NCBI GenBank assembly: GCA_028279215.1
Contig: JANQOF010000081.1
Coordinates: forward strand, 1-64,000
Direction of reading: 5' to 3'
Length of the DNA stretch: 64,000 bases
Source of the DNA: Pirellulales bacterium
Lineage (GTDB): Bacteria > Planctomycetota > Planctomycetia > Pirellulales > Lacipirellulaceae
Made by a program: the position numbers and the translations under genes. Below the pieces are notes generated by a model. The model did no database searches. It saw only the letters and a list, made by a program, of their open reading frames with translations, and was not told the DNA's origin. Positions 8,026 through 16,265 of this stretch are shown piece after piece (within the stretch, counting starts at the first letter, position 1; every line of letters starts with the position of its first letter).

Positions 8026-8658
8026 ATGGCCACCAGCTTTCTCTATTTCGATCTAGGCAACGTCCTGCTGACATTCTCGAACGAGCAAGCATGTCGCCAG
8101 ATGGCTGAGTTGGCGGACGTCGACTACCAGCAGGTTGCCGAACTCGTGCTTGGCCCAAATGAGCGCGACAGCCTGCTGTGGAGGTTTGAGCATGGTGTGA
8201 TCGGCGAGGACGAGTTCTTTACCCAACTGTCCGATGGGCTCGGCGCGGCGCTCGATCGATCGCAGATGGAACGTGCCGCTTCTGACATGTTTGCCCCCAT
8301 CGTATCGAGTTTCGAGCTTGTCGAGCGACTAGGCTCCGCAGGCCATCGCCTGGGCATTCTCTCGAACACCAACCCGGTGCATTGGCGATTCCTCACCGAC
8401 GGCCGCTGGCCATTGCTGAATTCGGCGTTCGCTGAACACGTAACCAGCTTCCACGCCCAATCGATGAAACCCGATCGGCAAATCTACGACCATGCAATCG
8501 CCAAAGCCGGGGTGCCTGCGGACGAGATCTTCTTCGTGGACGATCGCATCGAGAACGTCGAGGGCGCCGTCGCTGCCGGCATCGATGCGGTGCAGTACAT
8601 CGACCACCTGAAGCTGGTTGCCGATTTGCGCGCCCGCGGCATCGAATTGGAAACGTAG
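8026..8658 (+). CDS. HAD-superfamily hydrolase, YihX-like
   Basis: A 210-aa cytoplasmic haloacid-dehalogenase-type phosphatase. Motif I is YFDLGNVLLTF, where the second Asp of DxD is replaced by Gly as in the YihX-type DLGNV subgroup. Motif II is GILSNTNPVHW, motif III the Lys in SMKPDRQIYDHAI, and motif IV FFVDDRIENVEGA. A helical cap lies between motifs I and II. YihX of E. coli dephosphorylates alpha-glucose-1-phosphate; substrate here is unknown. It precedes the heptosyltransferase gene by 89 bases, so a link to sugar-phosphate supply is possible but only by proximity. Confidence 0.85.
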   Translation: MATSFLYFDLGNVLLTFSNEQACRQMAELADVDYQQVAELVLGPNERDSLLWRFEHGVIGEDEFFTQLSDGLGAALDRSQMERAASDMFAPIVSSFELVERLGSAGHRLGILSNTNPVHWRFLTDGRWPLLNSAFAEHVTSFHAQSMKPDRQIYDHAIAKAGVPADEIFFVDDRIENVEGAVAAGIDAVQYIDHLKLVADLRARGIELET

Positions 8659-8747
8659 GCAGCTAGCATCGCAGGTTCCGCTGTTGCTCGGCAGTCGGCG
8701 CATAGCTATCATTCGGCGTTTCCTCATGCAGCCAAGGACGGTCGACC

Positions 8748-9779
8748 ATGCGAGTTGCGGTGTTCTTGCCCAATTGGATTGGCGACGTCGTCATGGCGAC
8801 GCCCGCAATTCGCGCGCTACGCAAGTTGGTGGGCGACGAGGGCCAACTAATCGGCGTGATGCGGCCGTACGTCGCCGAGACCCTGATGGGGACTCCCTGG
8901 CTCGACGAAGAGATTCTGTATAAGCCCGATGCCTCGTCGAACGATCTGAAAACGCGCGCCGCGATGGCCAAACTTCGCTCCGCGCGGCCCGATGTAGCAG
9001 TGCTGCTTACCAATTCGCTGCGAACCGGATGGATGGCCTGGGGCAGCGGAGCCCGCGAGCGGATTGGCACCGCGCGAAAGTTGCGACGCTGGCTAATGAC
9101 CACGCACGTTGCGGAACCCAACGTACCTACGATCGACGCCTACCTGAATGTGGCTTACGCGGCCGGCTGCGGAGTGGAGCCCCCTCGGCTGGAACTAGGC
9201 ACAGCCGACGAAGACGAAACGGCCGCCGACGCCGTTTGGCGCGTGCTCAACTTGCCCGTCAACAACCGCGTGGTGGTATTTAACTCTGGCGGAGCCTTTG
9301 GCGCAGCCAAGCATTGGCCCGCCGAGCATTTCGCTGGCCTCGCTCGACGACTCGCCCATGAGCATAACCTGCATGTGCTGGTCAATTGCGGCCCGGCCGA
9401 ACGCGATATCGCCCGCACGATCGTCGCGGGTGCCGACGACCGCCGCGTCGTCAGCCTTGCCGACTTCGACGTTCCGTTGGGGCTTACCAAAGCGTGCATC
9501 AAACGTTCGCGCCTGCTTGTCACGACCGACAGTGGGCCCAGGTTCTTCGGCATCGCATTCGGCAAACCAGTGGTTACGCTATTCGGCCCCACGCCCGCCT
9601 CGCTCACCACCACGCACTACGACCTTGAAACAACGCTGTCGCTTGACCTTGATTGCCAACCTTGCATGCAGCGAGTCTGCCCACTAGGCCATCATGCGTG
9701 CATGCGTGACCTGACCGTCGAACAGGTCTACACCAAAGTAGTAGCAAGCTTAGCCCGAAGCCAAAGTGTGGCTGCCTAA
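8748..9779 (+). CDS. waaF: ADP-heptose:LPS heptosyltransferase (GT9), WaaF-like
   Basis: A 343-aa GT9 glycosyltransferase. The N-terminus MRVAVFLPNWIGDVVMATPAIRALRKL carries the family's WIGDxVMxxP signature. Later motifs are FNSGGAFGAAKHWPAEHFAGLARRL, LVTTDSGPRFFGIAFGKPVVTLFGPT and a Cys-bearing C-terminal stretch DCQPCMQRVCPLGHHACM typical of this subgroup. It would transfer heptose from ADP-heptose to the lipid A core, consistent with a Gram-negative-type envelope and with kdsA further along. Its stop overlaps the next start (TAATG), so it is co-translated with the GT4 gene. Confidence 0.85.
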   Translation: MRVAVFLPNWIGDVVMATPAIRALRKLVGDEGQLIGVMRPYVAETLMGTPWLDEEILYKPDASSNDLKTRAAMAKLRSARPDVAVLLTNSLRTGWMAWGSGARERIGTARKLRRWLMTTHVAEPNVPTIDAYLNVAYAAGCGVEPPRLELGTADEDETAADAVWRVLNLPVNNRVVVFNSGGAFGAAKHWPAEHFAGLARRLAHEHNLHVLVNCGPAERDIARTIVAGADDRRVVSLADFDVPLGLTKACIKRSRLLVTTDSGPRFFGIAFGKPVVTLFGPTPASLTTTHYDLETTLSLDLDCQPCMQRVCPLGHHACMRDLTVEQVYTKVVASLARSQSVAA

Positions 9780-10849
9780 TGCCGAACGCATCGCAACCAA
9801 CACGGGTGCTAACGGTTGGCGCCAAACCGGCAATCAACGGGGCGCTCGCTCAGCGCGACGAGCTTCAAGTCGTCGCGCTCGAGATGCGTCACTCCGAGCA
9901 ATCGCCGCACTACCAATCCATCGCTTACGCGCGTGGTAGCAAGCTAAGCCTGCCGTCGATTCGCCAGGTGCGCCAGGCCATCTCAGAATTCGAGCCTGAC
10001 GTCGTGCATGCGTTCTACCCGCGGGCACTAGCCCATTCGGTCTTGGCTTTGACCTCGCTGGGCAGCCGAGTTCCGATTGTCTCGTATCGCGGAATCATAT
10101 CGGCCCCCAATCGGTGGAGTCCCGACCAATGGATCACTTACCTGTCGCGCCGCGTCGCGGCTCACGCTTGCGAATCGGCAGCGGTCGCTGATTCGCTCGT
10201 CGCCGGAGGCGTGCCACAAAAAAACTGCCACGTGGTACACAACTGCCTCACTCACTCCCCTGCCCTCTTACAACCGGCACACGCTCGGCGCGAACTAGGC
10301 GTTGCAGCCGACGCGTTTGTAGTGATGATGGTGGCCAACATGCGTCGCGTGAAGGGAGCCGACCTACTGCTTCGAGCGGCCATCGCTTGCAGCGACTTGC
10401 CGAAGCTCCAGTTGGTACTTGTCGGCAACGTACAAGACGACGAAGTCGATCGCTTGGCCCGCGACCCGCGACTTGCCCAACGGGTTACCCTTGCCGGTTA
10501 TCGTCGCAGCGCCGCGGCACTGCTCTCAGCAGCCGACTTGTTCGTGATGCCCTCGAGGGCCGAAGCCCTGAGCGTGGCTCTCCTCGAAGCGATGTCGATG
10601 GGAGTTTGCCCAGTGGTAAGCGACGCCGGCGGGATGAAAGAGGCAGTCCGCGACGAAGTCGACGGGCTGGTGTTCCCGAGCGAGAATGTCGCCGCGTTGA
10701 CTGCGGCAATGCGGCGACTCTACGGCGATCCAAGCTACCGATACCAACTAGCACGAAGCGCCAGCGGCCGGGCCCGCAGTTGGTTCTCCGCCGAAGCAGT
10801 TGCCAAGCGAATCACTGGCGTTTACCGAACCGTGCGTTCTGCCGCCTGA
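9779..10849 (+). CDS. Glycosyltransferase family 4
   Basis: A 356-aa GT-B-fold retaining glycosyltransferase. The N-terminal half has EFEPDVVHAFYPRALAHSVLAL. The C-terminal nucleotide-sugar domain begins near FVVMMVANMRRVKGADLLLRA and contains DLFVMPSRAEALSVALLEAMSMGVCPVVSDAGGMKEAV, which includes the family E-x7-E (EALSVALLE). The end, DGLVFPSENVAALTAAM, is also characteristic. It overlaps the heptosyltransferase stop by one base, implying a role in lipopolysaccharide core or other envelope glycan. Donor and acceptor are unknown. Confidence 0.87.
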   Translation: MPNASQPTRVLTVGAKPAINGALAQRDELQVVALEMRHSEQSPHYQSIAYARGSKLSLPSIRQVRQAISEFEPDVVHAFYPRALAHSVLALTSLGSRVPIVSYRGIISAPNRWSPDQWITYLSRRVAAHACESAAVADSLVAGGVPQKNCHVVHNCLTHSPALLQPAHARRELGVAADAFVVMMVANMRRVKGADLLLRAAIACSDLPKLQLVLVGNVQDDEVDRLARDPRLAQRVTLAGYRRSAAALLSAADLFVMPSRAEALSVALLEAMSMGVCPVVSDAGGMKEAVRDEVDGLVFPSENVAALTAAMRRLYGDPSYRYQLARSASGRARSWFSAEAVAKRITGVYRTVRSAA

Positions 10850-10949
10850 AGACTTCCCAAGTTGCGTTCGGACCTTGGAACCAGTATCTGAGCCAACCGC
10901 TTGCGCTTCATTCCCCGCTTGCGCCTTCCGTTTTCTCCTTCGACGACAG

Positions 10950-12260
10950 CTACAGATACTCGTTGATCAGGTTCTCTATCATCTCTTGCCGTCCACTCTT
11001 GTTCGCAGACGCTTCGCCGTTCTTGAGCATCACCGTTTCAAGCGACGCGAACGAGTGATCCCCCGACTCGATCTCCGCGCCCAATCCACTCGACCAACTG
11101 ACGTAGCGTTCGTCGACGATCGATTGCAGCCGTCCCTCGGCACGCATCGCGGCGGCAATCTTCAGGCCGCGGGCGAATGCGTCCATACCGCCGATGTGGG
11201 CGTAGAACAGATCAATTGGCTCGAAGCTCTCGCGGCGAACCTTGGCGTCGAAGTTCACACCGCCTGGTGCGAGGCCGCCGTACTGGAGAATCGAGTACAT
11301 GCACTGCGTGGTGAGGTAGATGTCGGTCGGGAACTGATCGGTGTCCCAACCCAGCAGCATATCGCCCGTGTTGGCATCGATCGAACCGAGCGCTCCGGCC
11401 GAGCCGGCCACTTCGAGTTCGTGTTGCATCGTATGGCCAGCGAGCGTAGCGTGGTTGGTCTCGATGTTGAGCTTGAAGTGATCGAGCAAGTCGTACTGAC
11501 GGAGGAAATTCAGGCATGCGGCGGCGTCGCTATCGTATTGGTGTTTGGTCGGCTCTTTGGGCTTCGGCTCGATGTAGAACTGCCCCGTGAAGCCAATCTC
11601 CTTCGCGTAGTCGACCGCCATGTGGAGAAACCTGCCAAGGTGGTCCAACTCCCGTTTCAAATCGGTGTTCCACAAGCATTGATACCCCTCGCGACCACCC
11701 CAGAAGGTGTAGCCTTCGCCACCCAATTCGTGCGTCACCTCAAGCGCCTTTTTCACCTGAGCCGCGGCAAACGCAAACACCTCGGCATTCGGGCTGGTGG
11801 CTGCGCCGTGCATGTAACGGGCATTGGAAAACAGATTCGCTGTACCCCATAGCAGACGAACACCGGTGCGCTCTTGCTCCTCCTTGAGCACCTTGGCGAC
11901 GGCATCGAAGTTCTTATTGCTCTGGTCGAGTGTCGCTCCTTCAGGTGCGACGTCGCGATCATGAAAGGCGTAGTAAGGAGCACCAAGCTTCTCGATGAAT
12001 TCGAACGCCACCCGTACTCGGTTCCGCGCGTTCTCTACCGACTCCGATCCGTCGTCCCAGGGCCGCAAGGCGGTGCCAACGCCAAACGGGTCGCTGAGCG
12101 GATTCCGAAACGTGTGCCAGTACACCACGCTAAACCGCAGATGGTCCCGCATCGACTTACCCTCGATCATCTCCTCCGCGTTGTAGTGGCGGAACGACAG
12201 TGGATTCGTCGAATCGGGGCCTTCGAACTGAATTCGGTCAACTTCTGAAAAAGCCGTCAT
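10950..12260 (-). CDS. xylA: Xylose isomerase
   Basis: A 436-aa enzyme converting D-xylose to D-xylulose (and glucose to fructose), metal-dependent and cytoplasmic. The ATG at 12260 ([17 protein letters not shown]) gives the usual length; the track start at 12344 adds 28 unrelated residues. Visible active-site regions are [13 protein letters not shown] (catalytic His about residue 100 and Asp), [67 protein letters not shown] and the final [12 protein letters not shown]. It stands alone: no xylulokinase, transporter or regulator is adjacent. Confidence 0.96.
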   Translation of the reverse strand: MTAFSEVDRIQFEGPDSTNPLSFRHYNAEEMIEGKSMRDHLRFSVVYWHTFRNPLSDPFGVGTALRPWDDGSESVENARNRVRVAFEFIEKLGAPYYAFHDRDVAPEGATLDQSNKNFDAVAKVLKEEQERTGVRLLWGTANLFSNARYMHGAATSPNAEVFAFAAAQVKKALEVTHELGGEGYTFWGGREGYQCLWNTDLKRELDHLGRFLHMAVDYAKEIGFTGQFYIEPKPKEPTKHQYDSDAAACLNFLRQYDLLDHFKLNIETNHATLAGHTMQHELEVAGSAGALGSIDANTGDMLLGWDTDQFPTDIYLTTQCMYSILQYGGLAPGGVNFDAKVRRESFEPIDLFYAHIGGMDAFARGLKIAAAMRAEGRLQSIVDERYVSWSSGLGAEIESGDHSFASLETVMLKNGEASANKSGRQEMIENLINEYL

Positions 12261-12487
12261 AGTCGTCAATACCCGCCTTTGGCTACCGATAAGATTTGGT
12301 GATGGAACCCTCAGAGTTTGGCACTTTCTAGATGCGGTAAGCACCAGCTATTGGCCCGTGAGTATAGCAAGAACACTCCAGTGGTGGCAGATATTGTCGA
12401 CGACGCTGATCGTGGACAGAATTGCGGTCACCAAGTAGTTTAGAGGTTTGCGGACACGGAACAGACGTCGTCGAAGAGGCACCCCTG

Positions 12488-13630
12488 ATGGCACCTGAGT
12501 GTGTCACTGTACGTCGGAATTGGCCCGGCATCTCCTGGACTCACTGCGCGCTTTTCTTGGCACTAGTGGTGTGCTTCTGCTCGATGCGTTCAGTGTCAGC
12601 CACCATTGTCCGATTCAACACGTCCCTAGGCGACATCGACGTGAGGTTATTCGACACGGCTACGCCGAACAGCGTTACGAATTTCTTAAACTATGCGCAC
12701 GACGACGACTACGACCAGTCTTTCATCCATCGAATGCCAAACGCATTCGACGACCACGGCGAGTTGGGCACTTTCGTCGTGCAGGGTGGCGGATTCAAGT
12801 ACACCGCGAGCGAAGGGCTGGCCGTCGTCCCTACCGACCCACCTGTACAAAATGAACCAGGAATCTCAAACCTCAAATACACTTTGTCCTATGCTAAGAT
12901 GGGTGGTGATCCAGATAGCGCTGACAGTGGTTTTTTCTTTAACTCACAGGATAACGCCAACAACTTGGACGCCCAAAATGGCGGATTCACCGTCTTTGGG
13001 CGAATTGTCCGTGGATTTGATGTTCTTGACGATATCGCAGCGTTAACGGCCTACGACGTAGATCGCGACGAAGGTGATTTGTTCGACAACGTCCCGTTGT
13101 TGGATACGATGGGTGCGTTTGAAGATATTTTAGTGTTCGTCAACGATGTCAATCCACTCGTCTTCCCCGACGGTGACTACAACTTTGATGGGGTGGTCAA
13201 TCTGAGTGACTACACCTTGTGGCGCGACACACTTGGATCCACTTCGCAAGTGGGAGCCGATGGCAATGGCAATGGCGTGGTAGATGCCGCCGACTACGGC
13301 GTCTGGTCGTCTAGCCTTGGCCAGTCGTCCACATCCCTTGGCGACTACAACCGCGATGGCCTCGTCAACCTCGCCGACTATTCCGTCTGGCGCGACTCAA
13401 TGGGTTCGGTCACGAATCTGGCAGCAGACGGAAACGGCAACGATATCGTCGATTCGGGCGACTACACGGTCTGGAAAGCCAACTTTGGCAACGCGACTGT
13501 CGCGAGTGCTGGGTCGTTGGCGAGCAAGCTGGCCGTGCCTGAACCTTCGAGCCTCTGGTTGGCCCTTGCGGCGCTCTGGCTGCTGCGCCCGCACAAAAAG
13601 CGGGCCTCGAATGAGCCAGACACACGCTGA
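12488..13630 (+). CDS. Secreted cyclophilin-type PPIase with tandem dockerin modules and PEP-CTERM
   Basis: A 380-aa exported protein. The ATG at 12488 is preferred over the TTG at 12422 because it gives a signal-peptide-like N-terminus (hydrophobic ALFLALVVCFCS). Residues about 40-220 are a cyclophilin domain: ATIVRFNTSLGDIDVRLFD, FIHRMP (catalytic Arg), FVVQGGGFKY (Gln), LSYAKMGGDPDSADSGFFFN (aromatic pair) and GGFTVFGRIVRGFDVLD. The usual SQFFI is SGFFF. Two dockerin-like units follow, GDYNFDGVVNLSDYTLWRD and GDYNRDGLVNLADYSVWRD, each paired with an NGNGxVDxxDYxVW half. The tail is VPEPSSLWLALAALWLL plus basic residues, a PEP-CTERM signal. It probably isomerises prolyl bonds of extracytoplasmic proteins. 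Confidence 0.85.
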   Translation: MAPECVTVRRNWPGISWTHCALFLALVVCFCSMRSVSATIVRFNTSLGDIDVRLFDTATPNSVTNFLNYAHDDDYDQSFIHRMPNAFDDHGELGTFVVQGGGFKYTASEGLAVVPTDPPVQNEPGISNLKYTLSYAKMGGDPDSADSGFFFNSQDNANNLDAQNGGFTVFGRIVRGFDVLDDIAALTAYDVDRDEGDLFDNVPLLDTMGAFEDILVFVNDVNPLVFPDGDYNFDGVVNLSDYTLWRDTLGSTSQVGADGNGNGVVDAADYGVWSSSLGQSSTSLGDYNRDGLVNLADYSVWRDSMGSVTNLAADGNGNDIVDSGDYTVWKANFGNATVASAGSLASKLAVPEPSSLWLALAALWLLRPHKKRASNEPDTR

Positions 13631-14313
13631 CCAGATGCAACGGTCAGGGGCAAGTCAACCGTCGTATCACAATTCATTCGAGGCCCCGCGGGCCAGCAAG
13701 TTTTGAGGTCGGCGAGCTTCGTATCACGTGCCGCCAACGGTAACAGAAGGTCGCACCTAGGGTGCCAAATCGACGTGGACGGCCAAAGATGGGCGTACTA
13801 ACACGCATCGAAAGTGGTTTGAAGGCAAGAGTTTAACGTGAGACAATGCGGTGCAATGCAGCTCGTTGCTTCATCGCAAAAAGGACCCATGACATCGCTA
13901 ATTCGCGCACTTTTGACGTGTCAGATTGACGCAATGTGTGCCGTCACGCTACATCTGCAACTCCGCCTAGCTGGGCCCGACCAATTTGTTTCGAATCGAG
14001 ACAGCGACGCGCAACCCCATTCCGGAGAATGACTTACAATTGGTGCTCCGACTCGTCCCCGGGTCGACCTAGCGGAGACAGTCTTTCGAGCGATCTCAAC
14101 TTGAGAAAGGCCGCTACGACTCGCTTCCTTCACTCTCACCTCATGGTCAGCGATTCACGCGGGTGTCCGCGAATTGGATATGTAGCTCTTTGGCCTTATA
14201 CTGCCCGCACTCTCGGAAGCGAGGAATCTTTCGCACCATTGGCGATGGTTAGCGCGATTCGCCGACAACAGGCCGCAATCTCGAACTAGGTCCCCCATAC
14301 CGATCAGGCAATC
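13631..14313. other. 683-bp gene-poor stretch
   Basis: No ORF here looks like a protein: the candidates at 13838, 13921 and 13936 are short, overlap each other on both strands and lack domains. A candidate promoter lies at 14174-14202. I see no tRNA, no long repeat and no T-tailed hairpin. It may hold a decayed gene or an untranslated RNA, but nothing supports either. Confidence 0.4.
14174..14202 (+). promoter_or_regulatory. Candidate sigma-70 promoter
   Basis: TTGGAT (14174-14179), 17-bp spacer, TATACT (14197-14202), about 110 bases upstream of the GTG start at 14314. Good spacing, moderate -35 match. Confidence 0.4.
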
Positions 14314-15285
14314 GTGACCGTTACCGAAGCAGCGCCTCGCACCGCGCGACCCATCGACACCGCCGCTACCCAAGTGCTGATGCTTGTCAATCGCAAGGCC
14401 GGCGCGGGGCGTCGACGGGCGGTAGTCGATCAGGTGATCGAGCGATTAGCCGAACTGGGAATGACCACCACCGTCGCGGGCGGTCCCGCCGAGTTAGGCG
14501 GCCTGGCCGCCGCGGCCAAAGAGTCGGGCGACTTGCGGGCCGTGGTGTCGGCCGGAGGCGACGGTACGATTAGCGCCGTGCTCAACCACACTCCGCCTGG
14601 CACCCCGCTGGCCATCCTACCAATGGGTACCGAGAATCTTTTGGCCAAGTACTTAGGCCACCGCTGCACGGCAAAATCGGTTGCCGAGTTGCTGACCACT
14701 GGAGTTGTGGTACCCATGGACGCCGCCGTGGCCGGCGACAAGGTATTCGCCATCTTGTTCAGTGCTGGTTTCGACGCCGAAGTGGTGCGACGAGTCCACG
14801 AACGGCGCGACGGCAACATCACGCACCTTGCCTACGCCGGCCCGCTGATGCAGACGATAGGCGGTTACGACTACCCGAAGGTCACGGTGACTGCACTCGA
14901 CGCGGTGGGCAACAAGATCGCGACCACCGGCTGCTGGACGTTCGTGGTGAATCTGCCTTGTTATGCTCTCGGGCTACCACTAGCGCCGCACGCGGTGGGC
15001 ACCGACGGACTGCTCGACCTGTGCCAGCTCAAACGAGGCTCGTTCACCGCGGGTCTGTGGTACCTATGGCACGTAGTGCGTCGAAGCCATCACCAATTGA
15101 AGAGCGTCCACACAGGGCATAGCGACCGTTTTCTGATCGAGGCGGCCGATGGCAGTGAAGTGCCGTTCCAAATCGATGGCGACCCCGGCGGCGTGTTGCC
15201 GGTGGAGGTCTCGTCGCTGCCCGGCCGGATGCAGCTGGTGGTCACCCCCAAAGTGGCAACCCGTCTGGGCGTCGAGTCCCGCTGA
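14314..15285 (+). CDS. Diacylglycerol/lipid kinase family protein (DagK/YegS-like)
   Basis: A 323-aa cytoplasmic or membrane-peripheral lipid kinase. The N-terminal domain has [20 protein letters not shown] and the catalytic glycine-rich loop [15 protein letters not shown], followed by [18 protein letters not shown] (the family GT-x-N substrate/ATP motif). The C-terminal beta-sandwich includes [36 protein letters not shown] and a closing [22 protein letters not shown]. The start is GTG at 14314. Family members phosphorylate diacylglycerol, ceramide or undecaprenol-like lipids; the substrate here is unknown. It lies 118 bases upstream of kdsA on the same strand. Confidence 0.87.
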   Translation: MTVTEAAPRTARPIDTAATQVLMLVNRKAGAGRRRAVVDQVIERLAELGMTTTVAGGPAELGGLAAAAKESGDLRAVVSAGGDGTISAVLNHTPPGTPLAILPMGTENLLAKYLGHRCTAKSVAELLTTGVVVPMDAAVAGDKVFAILFSAGFDAEVVRRVHERRDGNITHLAYAGPLMQTIGGYDYPKVTVTALDAVGNKIATTGCWTFVVNLPCYALGLPLAPHAVGTDGLLDLCQLKRGSFTAGLWYLWHVVRRSHHQLKSVHTGHSDRFLIEAADGSEVPFQIDGDPGGVLPVEVSSLPGRMQLVVTPKVATRLGVESR

Positions 15286-15403
15286 AAGCGGGATTGATGG
15301 CCCCAGCCGCGTGCGTCATGATTTGTGGGAGCGATTTTCGCGTGGCAAGTGCCGGTCGTTCCGATTCAAGCGCTCCAACCTTCTATTCCACGCTGCATCC
15401 CAC

Positions 15404-16234
15404 GTGCCCAACCTCCCAGCACAGATTGGTCCATTCCGCTGCGGACCAGGCCAGCCGCTGCTACTGATTGCCGGCCCGTGCGTGCTTGAAACGCTCGATC
15501 TGACGCTGCTAATCGCCGAGCGATTGGCGCTGATGGCGGAGACTCGCGACATCCAATTGGTATTCAAGGCGTCGTTCGACAAGGCCAACCGCACCAGCAT
15601 CGACGCGGTACGCGGTCCGGGACTCGACGAAGGGCTGCGCATGCTTGAGCAGGTTCGCTCGGCGACGGGCCTAATGACGACCACCGACATTCACGAACCG
15701 CAACACGCAGCGCCAGTTGCCCAAGTGTGCGATCTCCTGCAGATTCCCGCATTTCTGGCCCGGCAAACCGACCTGCTTGTGGCTGCCGCGCGAACCGGCA
15801 AGGCCGTCAATGCGAAGAAAGGACAGTTCCTGTCCCCCAGCGATATGCAGCACGTGGTCGGCAAGTTGTCGGCGGCTGGGTGCGAAAACATGCTGCTGTG
15901 CGAACGTGGCACCTTTTTCGGCTACGGGCGGTTGGTGAACGACATGCGTTCGATTCCACAGATGCGGGCGCTCGGCGTGCCCGTGGTGTTCGACGCCACG
16001 CATAGCGTGCAGGAACCCGGCGGCCTGGGCGGCGCAACCGGAGGCAATCGGGCCATGGTCGAACCGCTGGCCCGCGCCGCCATGGCGATTGGTTGTGACG
16101 GACTGTTCTGCGAAACGCACCCCGAACCTGATCGATCGCCGAGCGACGGGCCCAACATGGTGCCACTCGACCAATTGCCAGCCGTAGTCGACCGGTTGCT
16201 GGCAATTCGCGAAACGGTCGCCGCGTTCGACTAG
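15404..16234 (+). CDS. kdsA: 2-dehydro-3-deoxyphosphooctonate aldolase (KDO-8-P synthase)
   Basis: A 276-aa enzyme condensing phosphoenolpyruvate with arabinose-5-phosphate to KDO-8-phosphate, a lipopolysaccharide core precursor. The track start at 15149 overlaps the previous gene; the GTG at 15404 gives the normal family length. Family motifs include [111 protein letters not shown] and [20 protein letters not shown]. An Asn replacing a metal Cys is not seen: Cys stands in AGPCVLE, suggesting the metal-dependent class. Together with waaF it supports an LPS-type outer membrane. Confidence 0.94.
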   Translation: MPNLPAQIGPFRCGPGQPLLLIAGPCVLETLDLTLLIAERLALMAETRDIQLVFKASFDKANRTSIDAVRGPGLDEGLRMLEQVRSATGLMTTTDIHEPQHAAPVAQVCDLLQIPAFLARQTDLLVAAARTGKAVNAKKGQFLSPSDMQHVVGKLSAAGCENMLLCERGTFFGYGRLVNDMRSIPQMRALGVPVVFDATHSVQEPGGLGGATGGNRAMVEPLARAAMAIGCDGLFCETHPEPDRSPSDGPNMVPLDQLPAVVDRLLAIRETVAAFD

Positions 16235-16265
16235 CCAACCCAAACCTACGTCCGCATCGTCCGGT

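Noticed and set aside
10800-11852. 350-aa plus-strand ORF antisense to xylA
   Set aside because: Fully explained as the reverse frame of xylose isomerase; the His/Val/Arg-rich text has no domain.
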